IMG/VR virus record: IMGVR_UViG_3300010883_016682
Coordinates: 1 to 31,515 of that record
Reading direction: 5' to 3' (one strand)
DNA: 31,515 bases
DNA from: a virus
Position numbers and translations under genes: made by a program. Positions 1 to 6,955 of the stretch are shown here, piece after piece (the first letter of the stretch is position 1; the number at the start of each line of letters is the position of its first letter). A model generated the notes under the pieces. The model did no database searches, was not told where the DNA came from, and worked only from the letters and a program-made list of their open reading frames with translations.

Positions 1-250
1 TAGCATTATTCACGTAGATGAAACATGTCGTATTCAAACAGTAAGTGAAGAAGAAAATAAACACTACTATAATTTGATTAAGGCATTTAAGAATAGAAAA
101 GGTGTTCCAATTCTATTTAATACTAGCTTTAACTTAGGTGGAGATCCATTAGTTGAGACTATCGCGGATGCAATTGATACATTAAAGAAATGTGATATTC
201 AATACATGTATCTTCCTGAAATTGAAATGTTATTAAAGGTACCAAACTAA
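1..250 (+). CDS. Carbamoyltransferase, C-terminal end (partial, 5' end outside window)
   Basis: The open frame enters at base 2 and ends with TAA at 248-250, giving about 82 residues. The reading contains VPILFNTSFNLGGDPLVET followed by an AIDT..K...I segment, the hallmark of the C-terminal (YrdC-like) domain of NodU/CmcH/TobZ-type O-carbamoyltransferases. In TobZ this domain makes carbamoyl-adenylate from carbamoyl phosphate and ATP, and the Kae1-like N-terminal domain transfers the carbamoyl group to a hydroxyl, usually of a sugar. Whether the N-terminal domain is present upstream cannot be seen. The stop overlaps the next start by one base (TAATG), so the two are likely co-translated. A separate N-terminal-half homologue lies at 4459-5367 on the other strand. 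Confidence 0.85.
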   Translation, partial: SIIHVDETCRIQTVSEEENKHYYNLIKAFKNRKGVPILFNTSFNLGGDPLVETIADAIDTLKKCDIQYMYLPEIEMLLKVPN

Positions 251-846
251 TGTTGTGGCTAAAAAATCCAAGTCCAGATAACGCATTACATACTATTCAA
301 CATGATGCGTTAGATGAAGAATCAATTAAAATTTTAGAAGAGTATGTTTCTAAGAACGAATTAGTTGCTGCTGAAACAAATCAAAGCGATCCTGATAATG
401 TTAAGCCAGATGATCAAGCAATACGCAAAACTAATATTATGTGGATTGAAAATAATGATCAAACAGCAGGTCTTTATTGGAATATTGCTAATTTAATCAA
501 TGGTGCTAATAATGGAAAATTTAAATGTGATATCAATATGATTGAAACATTACAATATTCTGAATATGAAGATGGTGGACACTATCAAATGCATGTCGAT
601 CAAGGCATGATTAGTGCTGTTCCTGGTGAGGACATTCGAAAATTATCATTTAGTATTCTACTAAGTGATGAGAATGAATTTGAAGGTGGTGAACTAGATA
701 TTACTGCATTCTCTCCAGAAGGAGGAGCTATGATTAAAAACGATATTTGTATCTTCCCGTCTATGTTACCTCATAGAGTTAATCCAGTTACAAAAGGAAA
801 AAGGCGAGCTCTTGTTGGTTGGATAAAGGGTCCTGCTTGGATCTAA
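250..846 (+). CDS. 2-oxoglutarate/Fe(II)-dependent dioxygenase (prolyl-4-hydroxylase-like)
   Basis: This 198-residue protein fits the single-domain 2OG-Fe(II) oxygenase superfamily. The double-stranded beta-helix core shows the metal triad H115-x-D117 (in YQMHVD) and H175 (in MLPHRV), followed by the basic R185/R186 that would hold the 2-oxoglutarate carboxylate. The stretch between, KLSFSILLSD then EGGEL, is typical of PKHD/prolyl hydroxylase-like members. Substrate is unknown; proteins, nucleic acids and small molecules are all used by relatives. An AAAGG Shine-Dalgarno lies about 9 bases before the ATG. The gene overlaps the carbamoyltransferase stop upstream and meets the minus-strand phosphatase tail to tail with a 4-base overlap. 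Confidence 0.85.
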   Translation: MLWLKNPSPDNALHTIQHDALDEESIKILEEYVSKNELVAAETNQSDPDNVKPDDQAIRKTNIMWIENNDQTAGLYWNIANLINGANNGKFKCDINMIETLQYSEYEDGGHYQMHVDQGMISAVPGEDIRKLSFSILLSDENEFEGGELDITAFSPEGGAMIKNDICIFPSMLPHRVNPVTKGKRRALVGWIKGPAWI

Positions 847-1502
847 ACTAACTTTTGCGCGAATTCTAAGAATGTATCGTATATTAGTGTTCTGTTTTTT
901 AATGCCTTATTTGCAAAGCTGTTCAACTTGGAAAGATCCTCAGATTCAGTACAAACCAGGACAGGAAGTAATCCGCATTTCATGGCCATTTTAGCATCAA
1001 TTACTTTATCGCCTACGTAATAACCACTTTTATATGGTACATTAAATTCGTCTCTTAAGCGTCTTAACATTCCAGGTTTTGGTTTAGCAAAGAAATCCTG
1101 CTTATTATTTGATTCATTATATAGTATTCCATCAATACTAGGACAACCTGCTTCTCCTAACAATTTAAGAGTGTATTGATCTATTTCTTCAACTTGCTCA
1201 TGTGTAATTAACTTTGCAGAAATGCCAGGTTGATCATGTATCATAGCAACTTTAAATCCTTTACGCCTAAGTATATTAACTGCAATGAATGAAGATTTAA
1301 TAGGAACAGCGTTTTCTATAGAAGTAATCGGAGATCCATCAGTTTCAAACATTACACCATCACGATCAAAAGCAATTAAAGGACGTGGGTACTTAGCATT
1401 TAATTGAATCCTACTAAGTCCATAATCTTCTCCTGCATCAGGCGTTCCTGATAAACCTAGAACTTTATCACTAGGTTCTTCTTGCCACATATTAAAGCTC
1501 AT
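843..1502 (-). CDS. HAD phosphatase, GmhB-like (heptose 1,7-bisphosphate phosphatase candidate)
   Basis: This 219-residue HAD-superfamily hydrolase has motif I FDRDGV (nucleophile D46, acid/base D48), a KPKPGM lysine motif near 140-145 and the metal motif GDKVIDA (D165, D169). The layout matches GmhB, which removes the 1-phosphate or 7-phosphate equivalent step product before adenylylation in ADP-heptose synthesis. Two departures are visible. The Cys/His zinc loop of classical GmhB is missing between residues 120 and 140, and the usual motif II TNQ is HDQ. There is also an extra 40-residue N-terminus. The neighbouring HldD-like epimerase (11-base overlap) and heptose kinase support a heptose role; histidinol-phosphate-type or other sugar phosphatase activity is the alternative. 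Confidence 0.75.
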   Translation of the reverse strand: MSFNMWQEEPSDKVLGLSGTPDAGEDYGLSRIQLNAKYPRPLIAFDRDGVMFETDGSPITSIENAVPIKSSFIAVNILRRKGFKVAMIHDQPGISAKLITHEQVEEIDQYTLKLLGEAGCPSIDGILYNESNNKQDFFAKPKPGMLRRLRDEFNVPYKSGYYVGDKVIDAKMAMKCGLLPVLVCTESEDLSKLNSFANKALKNRTLIYDTFLEFAQKLV

Positions 1503-2325
1503 AATTTATATAATCCTCTACCTTTTTGAATGACATATCAATTAAATTTTGTAATTTACCTGTATGTGCACATGTATAATCTTGATACTGTCCTTTCAAT
1601 TCTTCGGGCATAACTACATAATCAATTTCAACTTCACCAAGTTTATCAGCAATTGCTAATGCTATAGTTTCAAAGCTAGTTGTTATTCCTGTTCCTACAT
1701 TATATATGCCTGACGGTTTACCAATCATTTTTTCATGAACCTTACATATATCTTCTACGTGTATAAAATCGCGAACATATCTATCTGAATTTTTAAAAAG
1801 TTTTATATATTTCTGATTTATAGCTTGGTCATAAAATTTTGTAACAGGAGAAGCTTGGTCACCTTTGTGTTCTTCCATAGGACCATACACATTAAAGTAT
1901 CTAAACCCTTGAATTTTAGTACCAAACTCACCGTAAAGATGTGTCATATATTTGTCTAAATAAAACTTTGACCAAGCATATCCATTCATAGGTGATTTAT
2001 TATTACTGCCTTCTTTAAAATCTTCAGGAGATTTACCAAATCCATACACGCTTGCAGAAGAAGAATATTGAATTGGTATTTTATTCTTGGCACACCTTGC
2101 AACTAATTCAATAGTAAACTTATAGTTACGATCATATAGTTTATCAGCGTTTCTTTCAGTAGTTGAAGATACTGCTCCACAGTGGATTACATGGTCAATT
2201 GAATCCCATGGCAAAGCCCAATTAAATGGCCAATCCATACCAATAATATCATGGCCTAATTTTTTAAAATACTTAATCATATTTTTACCAATGAAACCAT
2301 TGCTACCTGTTATTAAAATCTTCAT
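1492..2325 (-). CDS. hldD: ADP-L-glycero-D-manno-heptose 6-epimerase-like (HldD) SDR protein
   Basis: This 277-residue extended short-chain dehydrogenase/reductase has the NAD(P)-binding GSNGFIG at residues 7-13, the Ser cluster at 88-91 and the catalytic Y116-x-x-x-K120. Beyond generic motifs it keeps segments I recognise from HldD: HCGAVSSTTE near 48-57, GFRYFNVYGP at 140-149 followed by HKG and AS, and LKGQYQ near the C-terminus. HldD converts ADP-D-glycero- to ADP-L-glycero-D-manno-heptose, the last step before lipopolysaccharide inner-core assembly. Length is somewhat below the roughly 310 residues of the enterobacterial enzyme. A GGAGG ribosome site stands before the ATG. It overlaps the kinase gene by 4 bases and the phosphatase gene by 11, indicating one operon. 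Another NDP-sugar epimerase is the less likely alternative. Confidence 0.85.
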   Translation of the reverse strand: MKILITGSNGFIGKNMIKYFKKLGHDIIGMDWPFNWALPWDSIDHVIHCGAVSSTTERNADKLYDRNYKFTIELVARCAKNKIPIQYSSSASVYGFGKSPEDFKEGSNNKSPMNGYAWSKFYLDKYMTHLYGEFGTKIQGFRYFNVYGPMEEHKGDQASPVTKFYDQAINQKYIKLFKNSDRYVRDFIHVEDICKVHEKMIGKPSGIYNVGTGITTSFETIALAIADKLGEVEIDYVVMPEELKGQYQDYTCAHTGKLQNLIDMSFKKVEDYINYEL

Positions 2326-3188
2326 GTAGTTTCCTCCATCACTTTTGCTAATTTATTCATATCAATCATATAAGTTCCTATAGTTTTAACTGCTTCACCT
2401 GCCATAATATTAGCAACAATAACTGATTTATATATAGGATAGTTCATATCACAGCAAATTGCTAACGCAGCTGTAAACGTATCTCCTGCTCCAGTTACAT
2501 CATACACATTTGTTTCAACAGCAGGATAATGTTCAATAGTATCACCTACATATAAAACACCTTCGCTTCCTAATGTAACCATAAAATGTTGAATATCAAG
2601 GTTATCTCTAACTTGACGTGCATGTACTAAGAGATCCTTTGCACTTAGATCTGTTTCATTTATATAACTTTCAAATTCTTTTTTATTAGGTTTAAGAATA
2701 TATGCACCTTTATATTGACTTAAACATTTCTTAGGATCTACTATTACTCTTTTACTTTTAGAAATAATATTTTGTGCATATTTGATTGTTCCTTTATTGT
2801 AATCAGATAATACAACAACATCGTATTCATTATAAATTTTAAAATCATTTTCTACGATAGTGTCTTCAATATATCTTTCACTATCAACTCTTGACATAAC
2901 ATGGCCGTCACTCAATATTCTTATTTTGTGAGGCATAATATTTGTTTTAGCTACATGTCCATGTGGACTTAATTTTTTGAATATATAGTAATGGATATCA
3001 TCACAGTAACCATATAACGAAACATCGTTAGTTACTGCTTTAATATTCATATAAGTATTACCAGCACCACCTAAAGAAAGCTTTTTGCTCTTTAGATCAA
3101 CAATTGGAATGGGTGCTTCCGGTGATAATCGTGTAGACGAGCCATACCAATATTCGTCTATTATGATGTCGCCTATGACATGAATCAT
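2322..3188 (-). CDS. hldE1: D-glycero-beta-D-manno-heptose-7-phosphate kinase (HldE N-terminal domain, pfkB family)
   Basis: This 288-residue PfkB/ribokinase-family protein corresponds to the kinase half of HldE (RfaE domain I). The start GDIIIDEYWYG, then RLSPEAPIPIV at 20-30 and GGAGN at 40-44, follow the RfaE pattern closely, and the ATP-site motif DVTGAGDTF lies at 230-238 with catalytic D236. It would phosphorylate heptose 7-phosphate at O1. In enterobacteria the kinase is fused to the adenylyltransferase; here that second half is a separate gene at 5710-6120. A GGAG site lies about 9 bases before the ATG. It is first in the block kinase-epimerase-phosphatase. Only 23 bases separate its start from the divergent heme oxygenase start, so no clear promoter of its own is visible. 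Confidence 0.9.
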   Translation of the reverse strand: MIHVIGDIIIDEYWYGSSTRLSPEAPIPIVDLKSKKLSLGGAGNTYMNIKAVTNDVSLYGYCDDIHYYIFKKLSPHGHVAKTNIMPHKIRILSDGHVMSRVDSERYIEDTIVENDFKIYNEYDVVVLSDYNKGTIKYAQNIISKSKRVIVDPKKCLSQYKGAYILKPNKKEFESYINETDLSAKDLLVHARQVRDNLDIQHFMVTLGSEGVLYVGDTIEHYPAVETNVYDVTGAGDTFTAALAICCDMNYPIYKSVIVANIMAGEAVKTIGTYMIDMNKLAKVMEETT

Positions 3189-3211
3189 TATTTTACTCCA
3201 TGAGGTTATTT

Positions 3212-3838
3212 ATGGCACTACGTGACTTACTAAAAGACATCCACAACGAAGCTGAAAACACAGAGTTTGCAACGCTTCTTATGAGTGGTAATATGTCTCC
3301 TGAACTATACGGTTTATATTTAAACCAACAATTTCATATTTATTCAGCTTTAGAAAACAGAGCTTATAAATTCCCATTTTATTTAGACAATCTTAGAAAA
3401 ATGGGAAGAATGATGCCGCTTGAAACAGATCGAGTTGGTTATGTTTATCCTGATAAAATTCTACCTACTACTAAAAAGTATATGAAATATTGCGGCCAAT
3501 TAAGAGAAGATCAAGTTATTGCTCATTTATATGTTCGCCACTTCGGTGATATGTACGGTGGGAATATGATCCAAAAGAAAATTCCTAAGTGTAATAGACC
3601 ATCAGAAGCTATGCATACAGAAGGTTTATATTACTTGTTCGAAGAGAAAAAAGAAAACATTTCCATAATGAGAAACCTATTAAATGATGATATGGCAGAT
3701 GAATGTAAGATAGTATTTCAATACGCAATCGATTTATTTAAGGAGTTAATGGACTATGATATTCCCGAAGCTTATATCAGCAGCATCGGATCTCCAGGAG
3801 TTGCTGGAATCAAAGACGGATCTCAAGCAACTGCATGA
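3212..3838 (+). CDS. ho1: Heme oxygenase
   Basis: This protein of 208 residues resembles biliverdin-forming heme oxygenases such as those of cyanobacteria and marine phages. With the start chosen here, H11 in DIHNEAE is the proximal heme ligand and the distal helix carries RHFGDMYGG (112-117), matching the GD..GG signature that lets the helix kink over heme. The enzyme opens heme to biliverdin IX-alpha, CO and iron using ferredoxin or another reductant. An ATG at 3200 is in frame, but the second ATG at 3212 follows a GAGGT site at the right distance and gives the usual MALRDLL start. The 3' end overlaps the bilin reductase gene by 83 bases, so the pair is translationally coupled and biliverdin can pass straight to the reductase. 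Confidence 0.92.
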   Translation: MALRDLLKDIHNEAENTEFATLLMSGNMSPELYGLYLNQQFHIYSALENRAYKFPFYLDNLRKMGRMMPLETDRVGYVYPDKILPTTKKYMKYCGQLREDQVIAHLYVRHFGDMYGGNMIQKKIPKCNRPSEAMHTEGLYYLFEEKKENISIMRNLLNDDMADECKIVFQYAIDLFKELMDYDIPEAYISSIGSPGVAGIKDGSQATA

Positions 3839-4445
3839 TTTCCCTTGGCCAGCAATATCATATGGACCCTGCAAACATTTTAGAAGAGCAGACTTATGTA
3901 TCATTGATGTAAGAGATAGGAAAAAACTATGGATGCTTCATCTTGTAGTTTATCCTCATTTTGACGATGGTTCTCCAATCTATGGCTTTGATATTATTGC
4001 TGGACCTAATAAGGTTACCGGAGCCTTTCATGACTTCTCTCCTTGTGATCCTAATAATACTATTATAACACAGTTTGGAGAGAATGTAAAGGACTTTATG
4101 CCAAAAAAGCAAAGAGAATTGCCTGATTGGGCAAAAAACATATTCAGTCCATATATGATTGCTGCAGGAAATGTTAGAGGCGATTCTGAAGAATTAGATG
4201 AAATACTTTCTTTATCCTTATTAAATTTAGAAATGCTTTTAAATATGATTGGAACCAACAAAGGTGATGTTGATTATAAGCCTCATCAATCGTGGTATGT
4301 TTATAACCAAAGACAAAATCCTCACACTTCAAGAGTGATGGAATCTTTGGGTATTGATAAAGAAACTGTAAGGAAATATATAGATGAATGTTTATGGCCT
4401 GTTGAAGAAGCTTGGATGGACAGCCGTCCTGTTCTTCACGATTAA
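3756..4445 (+). CDS. pcyX: Ferredoxin-dependent bilin reductase, PcyX/PcyA-like
   Basis: This 229-residue protein belongs to the ferredoxin-dependent bilin reductase family (PcyA, PebA, PebB, PebS, PcyX). The central segment LHLVVYP then YGFDIIAGP then FHDFSP aligns with the PcyA active-site region. H62 and D79 occupy the places of the PcyA catalytic His and Asp, whereas PebS has Asn at the His position. The C-terminal NPHTSRVME..GI and RKYIDECLWP also follow the family. Pairing with heme oxygenase and the retained His/Asp pair make the marine-phage PcyX type (biliverdin to phycoerythrobilin) the best guess; phycocyanobilin formation cannot be excluded from sequence. An AAGGAG site 10 bases before the ATG lies inside the heme oxygenase gene. 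Confidence 0.88.
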   Translation: MIFPKLISAASDLQELLESKTDLKQLHDFPWPAISYGPCKHFRRADLCIIDVRDRKKLWMLHLVVYPHFDDGSPIYGFDIIAGPNKVTGAFHDFSPCDPNNTIITQFGENVKDFMPKKQRELPDWAKNIFSPYMIAAGNVRGDSEELDEILSLSLLNLEMLLNMIGTNKGDVDYKPHQSWYVYNQRQNPHTSRVMESLGIDKETVRKYIDECLWPVEEAWMDSRPVLHD

Positions 4446-4458
4446 AGGTTGCATTTGG

Positions 4459-5367
4459 TTACTTCTTTTTTATTTTGGTTTTGAGGTATTTCAATACACA
4501 ACTAATTGATGAACCGCTGTCGCCTGGATCAGCTGGAACCCAAACATTAGCAGCGAGTTCTTTTAATTTATTTTGTATTCCTTTGTTATGCGCACAACCA
4601 CCAGATAGAATAACATTAGTAATACCAGTTTTATTAATCCAATAATTACACATTTTTAAAACTATTTCTTCAAATACAATTTGAGTAGTTGCTGCGATTT
4701 CTTCTTGTTTATAACTAGAAAATTTGTTTCCAACTCCTCTATGCAAATTGTCAACAAATATAGGACGCCATATATGAGGGATAATCATACTTTGAATATC
4801 TCTATACAAATATCTATTAAAGTATATTTTATTTGAAATTGATTCAAATAAGCTTTCGTCTTTATTTGGAATTAATCCAGAAGCCTTTACCATTGAACTG
4901 TAAAACAAACCTAAGCTATCTGGATAATTTTGTTTTCCTAAACATTTAAGCTTGTTTTCTTTATGACCCATGTATAAAGCTTTAGATGTTCCTTTCCAAA
5001 CAGAAGTACAATTATATTCTCCGATAGAATCCATTACAAATATTAAAGCTTCTCGAAAATCTGTTTGATAAAACGCTGCAGCATGTGCACCATGATGAGA
5101 CACATAAGTCCATGGACACTTAATACCTAAATCTTTTAATATTTTACTAACGTTGTTTCTACTAATAAAATTGGGCTGGCCAGCTCTCATTTGTCTTAAA
5201 CCCTTTAAATAAGGATTCTCAAACCACACCACCTTTTCAGGTGGGGCGATATTTTTAGCTTTTTCTATATCCTTTATAGACGTATATCTAAACGAATCAA
5301 TCAACAAGTTATTATGAAAAATTGATAGTGTTGCATCATGGCCGCTTGACATTCCCCAATAGATCAT
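4459..5367 (-). CDS. Carbamoyltransferase, N-terminal (Kae1-like) half only
   Basis: This 302-residue protein starts with GMSSGHDATLSIF and carries VSHHGAHAAAF near residue 89-99, FVMDSIGEY near 110-118, and ILSGGCAHN with VPADPGDSGSS near the end. These are the metal, nucleotide and substrate motifs of the N-terminal ASKHA/Kae1-like domain of NodU/TobZ O-carbamoyltransferases. Full-length enzymes are roughly 550-600 residues; the C-terminal YrdC-like domain is absent here and the frame ends cleanly with a lysine-rich tail. It may act with a partner supplying carbamoyl-adenylate, such as the gene at the left edge, or be a divergent transferase. It overlaps the upstream cupin gene by 4 bases and has an AAGGTGA ribosome site. 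Substrate is presumably a sugar hydroxyl (inference). Confidence 0.82.
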   Translation of the reverse strand: MIYWGMSSGHDATLSIFHNNLLIDSFRYTSIKDIEKAKNIAPPEKVVWFENPYLKGLRQMRAGQPNFISRNNVSKILKDLGIKCPWTYVSHHGAHAAAFYQTDFREALIFVMDSIGEYNCTSVWKGTSKALYMGHKENKLKCLGKQNYPDSLGLFYSSMVKASGLIPNKDESLFESISNKIYFNRYLYRDIQSMIIPHIWRPIFVDNLHRGVGNKFSSYKQEEIAATTQIVFEEIVLKMCNYWINKTGITNVILSGGCAHNKGIQNKLKELAANVWVPADPGDSGSSISCVLKYLKTKIKKK

Positions 5368-5723
5368 TTTTGAGAATCACCTTTTGCTATTCTATAATTA
5401 TCTTCAACGGAATCAGGTGTAGATACTTCAATTAATATTCCTGCTTCAACGCAACTAACTTGGTGAGGTTCACACGGATCGTTATGATAAACGTCACCTT
5501 CCTTTAAATCAACAGTTGCAACGCTAGCGTCTTCAGTTGAAATTTTCATTACTTTAAACTTACCATTAAGGCATAGCCAAGTTTCCATTTTTTCTTTGTG
5601 AAAATGCATAGAGAATTTAGAACCTGCTTTAAATGATAATAGCTTACCGCAGTATTTATCATTTGAAGCGAAGATAAATTCATGTCCCCAACCTTTTTTT
5701 ACAAAGCCGTTAAGTCTTGTCAT
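5364..5723 (-). CDS. Small cupin, sugar-isomerase-like
   Basis: This 119-residue single cupin has first-motif metal ligands H40-x-H42 and E47, and second-motif H87 in EPHQV. The beginning GWGHEFIF and the FKAGSKFSMHFH stretch resemble small cupins annotated as mannose-6-phosphate isomerase-like or found in polysaccharide clusters. The complete set of four ligands suggests a working metalloenzyme or sugar-binding protein, but the reaction cannot be inferred. It overlaps the nucleotidyltransferase gene by 14 bases and the carbamoyltransferase gene by 4, so it is the middle gene of a tight three-gene minus-strand operon. A role in altering the heptose or another nucleotide sugar is a guess from context. 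Confidence 0.8.
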   Translation of the reverse strand: MTRLNGFVKKGWGHEFIFASNDKYCGKLLSFKAGSKFSMHFHKEKMETWLCLNGKFKVMKISTEDASVATVDLKEGDVYHNDPCEPHQVSCVEAGILIEVSTPDSVEDNYRIAKGDSQK

Positions 5724-6120
5724 TTATAAAATCCAATATTTTTGATGATGATTGTCCAGGCATAGTGTCCATAATTTTAATCCATGCGAGGCCTCTTCCA
5801 ACTACAAATTCAGGCTCATAGTCACCACCTTTAGTAATCATATAAGGTTTAACCTTTTTGATTAACTCAAGCGGAGTATCTTCTTCGAAGATAATAACCT
5901 TATCCACATATCTAATTGCTTCGAGTACTTGTTTTCTTTGGTCTTGTGTATGATAAGATTTTCTCTTTATTCGTTTCATACTCTCATCAGAATTTAATCC
6001 TACGATTAATGCTGTACCATGAGATCTTGATTCTTTTAAGTATTCTATGTGTCCAGGATGTATTATATCAAAACATCCATTAGTAAACACTATTTTGTCT
6101 TCATTCAACTGATTCTCCAC
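5710..6120 (-). CDS. hldE2: Heptose 1-phosphate nucleotidyltransferase (HldE C-terminal domain)
   Basis: This 136-residue cytidylyltransferase-like protein has FTNGCFDIIHPGH with the H21-x-x-H24 nucleotide motif, VGLNSDESMKR, and EDTPLELI with KGGDYEPE. This combination matches the RfaE domain II/HldE C-terminal adenylyltransferase, which joins AMP from ATP to heptose 1-phosphate to give ADP-heptose. The kinase half is at 2322-3188, so HldE is split, as in some bacteria. A glycerol-3-phosphate cytidylyltransferase-like enzyme is the main alternative but lacks the TP..LI and KGGDY context. The first codon is GTG without a clear ribosome site; a TTG at 6108 follows a GGAG with 6-base spacing and may be the real start. 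It is the first gene after the early promoter at 6158-6186. Confidence 0.85.
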   Translation of the reverse strand: MENQLNEDKIVFTNGCFDIIHPGHIEYLKESRSHGTALIVGLNSDESMKRIKRKSYHTQDQRKQVLEAIRYVDKVIIFEEDTPLELIKKVKPYMITKGGDYEPEFVVGRGLAWIKIMDTMPGQSSSKILDFINDKT

Positions 6121-6131
6121 TTTTGTTTTTA

Positions 6132-6139
6132 TATAAATA
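6132..6139 (+). promoter_or_regulatory. T4-type late promoter box for the gp13 operon
   Basis: TATAAATA lies 57 bases before the gp13 ATG. This is the exact T4 late-promoter element read by gp55 with the gp45 clamp. It sits between the minus-strand nucleotidyltransferase gene and the early promoter that drives it, so the two transcription programmes share one short divergent region. Confidence 0.75.
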
Positions 6140-6157
6140 GAACTAATAAATAATATT

Positions 6158-6186
6158 ATTATACCACAGTTTTCGGCAAATGTACA
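6158..6186 (-). promoter_or_regulatory. Early-type promoter for the minus-strand heptose/cupin/carbamoyltransferase operon
   Basis: Read on the minus strand this is TGTACA, 17 bases, then TATAAT preceded by TGG (an extended -10). The same architecture occurs at 23619-23647 (minus) and 27163-27191 (plus, before gp45), and the spacer ends are also alike. Its start point would be near 6150, giving a leader of about 30 bases before the nucleotidyltransferase gene. Host sigma-70 recognition is inferred from the form. Confidence 0.75.
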
Positions 6187-6195
6187 GGAAAAAAT

Positions 6196-6951
6196 ATGGC
6201 AAATCCTAATTCACGTTCATCATTACTCGATTATTGCCTCAGAAAACTTGGGGCACCTGTACTTGAAGTTAACGTAGACGCAGATCAACTCGAAGATCGA
6301 ATCGACGAAGCTTTACAGGTGTACCAAGAATATCATTCTGATGCAACAGTAAAAACCTATCTTAAACATTTAGTAACTACAACAGACGTAACCAATAAGT
6401 ATATACCTATATCGTCTAGTATTATATATGTCTCTCGTTTGTTGCCATTCTCAAGTGCATCAAGTTCAAGTTCTAACATGTTTGGTGTAAAATACCAAAT
6501 GATGCTAAATGACATATCAGATTTACAAAATTTTGCAGGTGATTTAGCATATTACGAGCAAATGCAACAATATCTATCACTTTTAGATATGCAGCTTAAT
6601 GGAACACCTACAGTTAATTTTGCAAGACATCAAAATCGTTTGAATATATTTGGAGATTTTGAAGATCAAGATATAAAAGCAGGTCAATATGTTATCGCAG
6701 AAGTTTATCAAATTGTTGCTCCTAATTCGCATGTATCAGTATATAATGATATGTGGCTTAAAGATTACACAACCCAATTGATTAAACAACAGTGGGGTGC
6801 AAACCTTATTAAATTTGAAGGAATGCAACTTCCAGGTGGTGTTACTCTTAATGGTAGACAAATATATGATGATGCAACGGCTGCGTTAGAAGCACTTATG
6901 GAAAAATTAAAACTAGAACACGAACTTCCACCTGATTTCTATATAGGATAA
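6196..6951 (+). CDS. gp13: gp13-like neck protein
   Basis: This 251-residue protein matches marine T4-type gp13. The N-terminus has SLLDYCLRKLG, then EDRIDEALQVYQEYH and YLKHLV, a conserved opening of this family, and the C-terminus ends in a helical stretch leading to LPPDFYIG. In T4, gp13 with gp14 forms the neck that closes the DNA-filled head below the portal and offers the site where the finished tail binds. T4 gp13 is 309 residues, so this one is shorter, as in marine relatives. A short serine-rich run near residues 90-98 is the only low-complexity segment. It opens the late structural operon and is followed 4 bases later by gp14. An AGGAA site precedes the ATG. Confidence 0.88.
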   Translation: MANPNSRSSLLDYCLRKLGAPVLEVNVDADQLEDRIDEALQVYQEYHSDATVKTYLKHLVTTTDVTNKYIPISSSIIYVSRLLPFSSASSSSSNMFGVKYQMMLNDISDLQNFAGDLAYYEQMQQYLSLLDMQLNGTPTVNFARHQNRLNIFGDFEDQDIKAGQYVIAEVYQIVAPNSHVSVYNDMWLKDYTTQLIKQQWGANLIKFEGMQLPGGVTLNGRQIYDDATAALEALMEKLKLEHELPPDFYIG

Positions 6952-6955
6952 CAAA

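Noticed and set aside
4412-4645. 77-codon plus-strand frame across the pcyX end and opposite the carbamoyltransferase half
   Set aside because: It lies over the conserved GGCAHN and DPGDSG coding region on the other strand and shows no motif of its own.
1-5367. Single frameshifted carbamoyltransferase gene broken in two
   Set aside because: The C-terminal piece (1-250) and N-terminal piece (4459-5367) are on opposite strands and 4 kb apart, so they are not one gene with a sequencing error.
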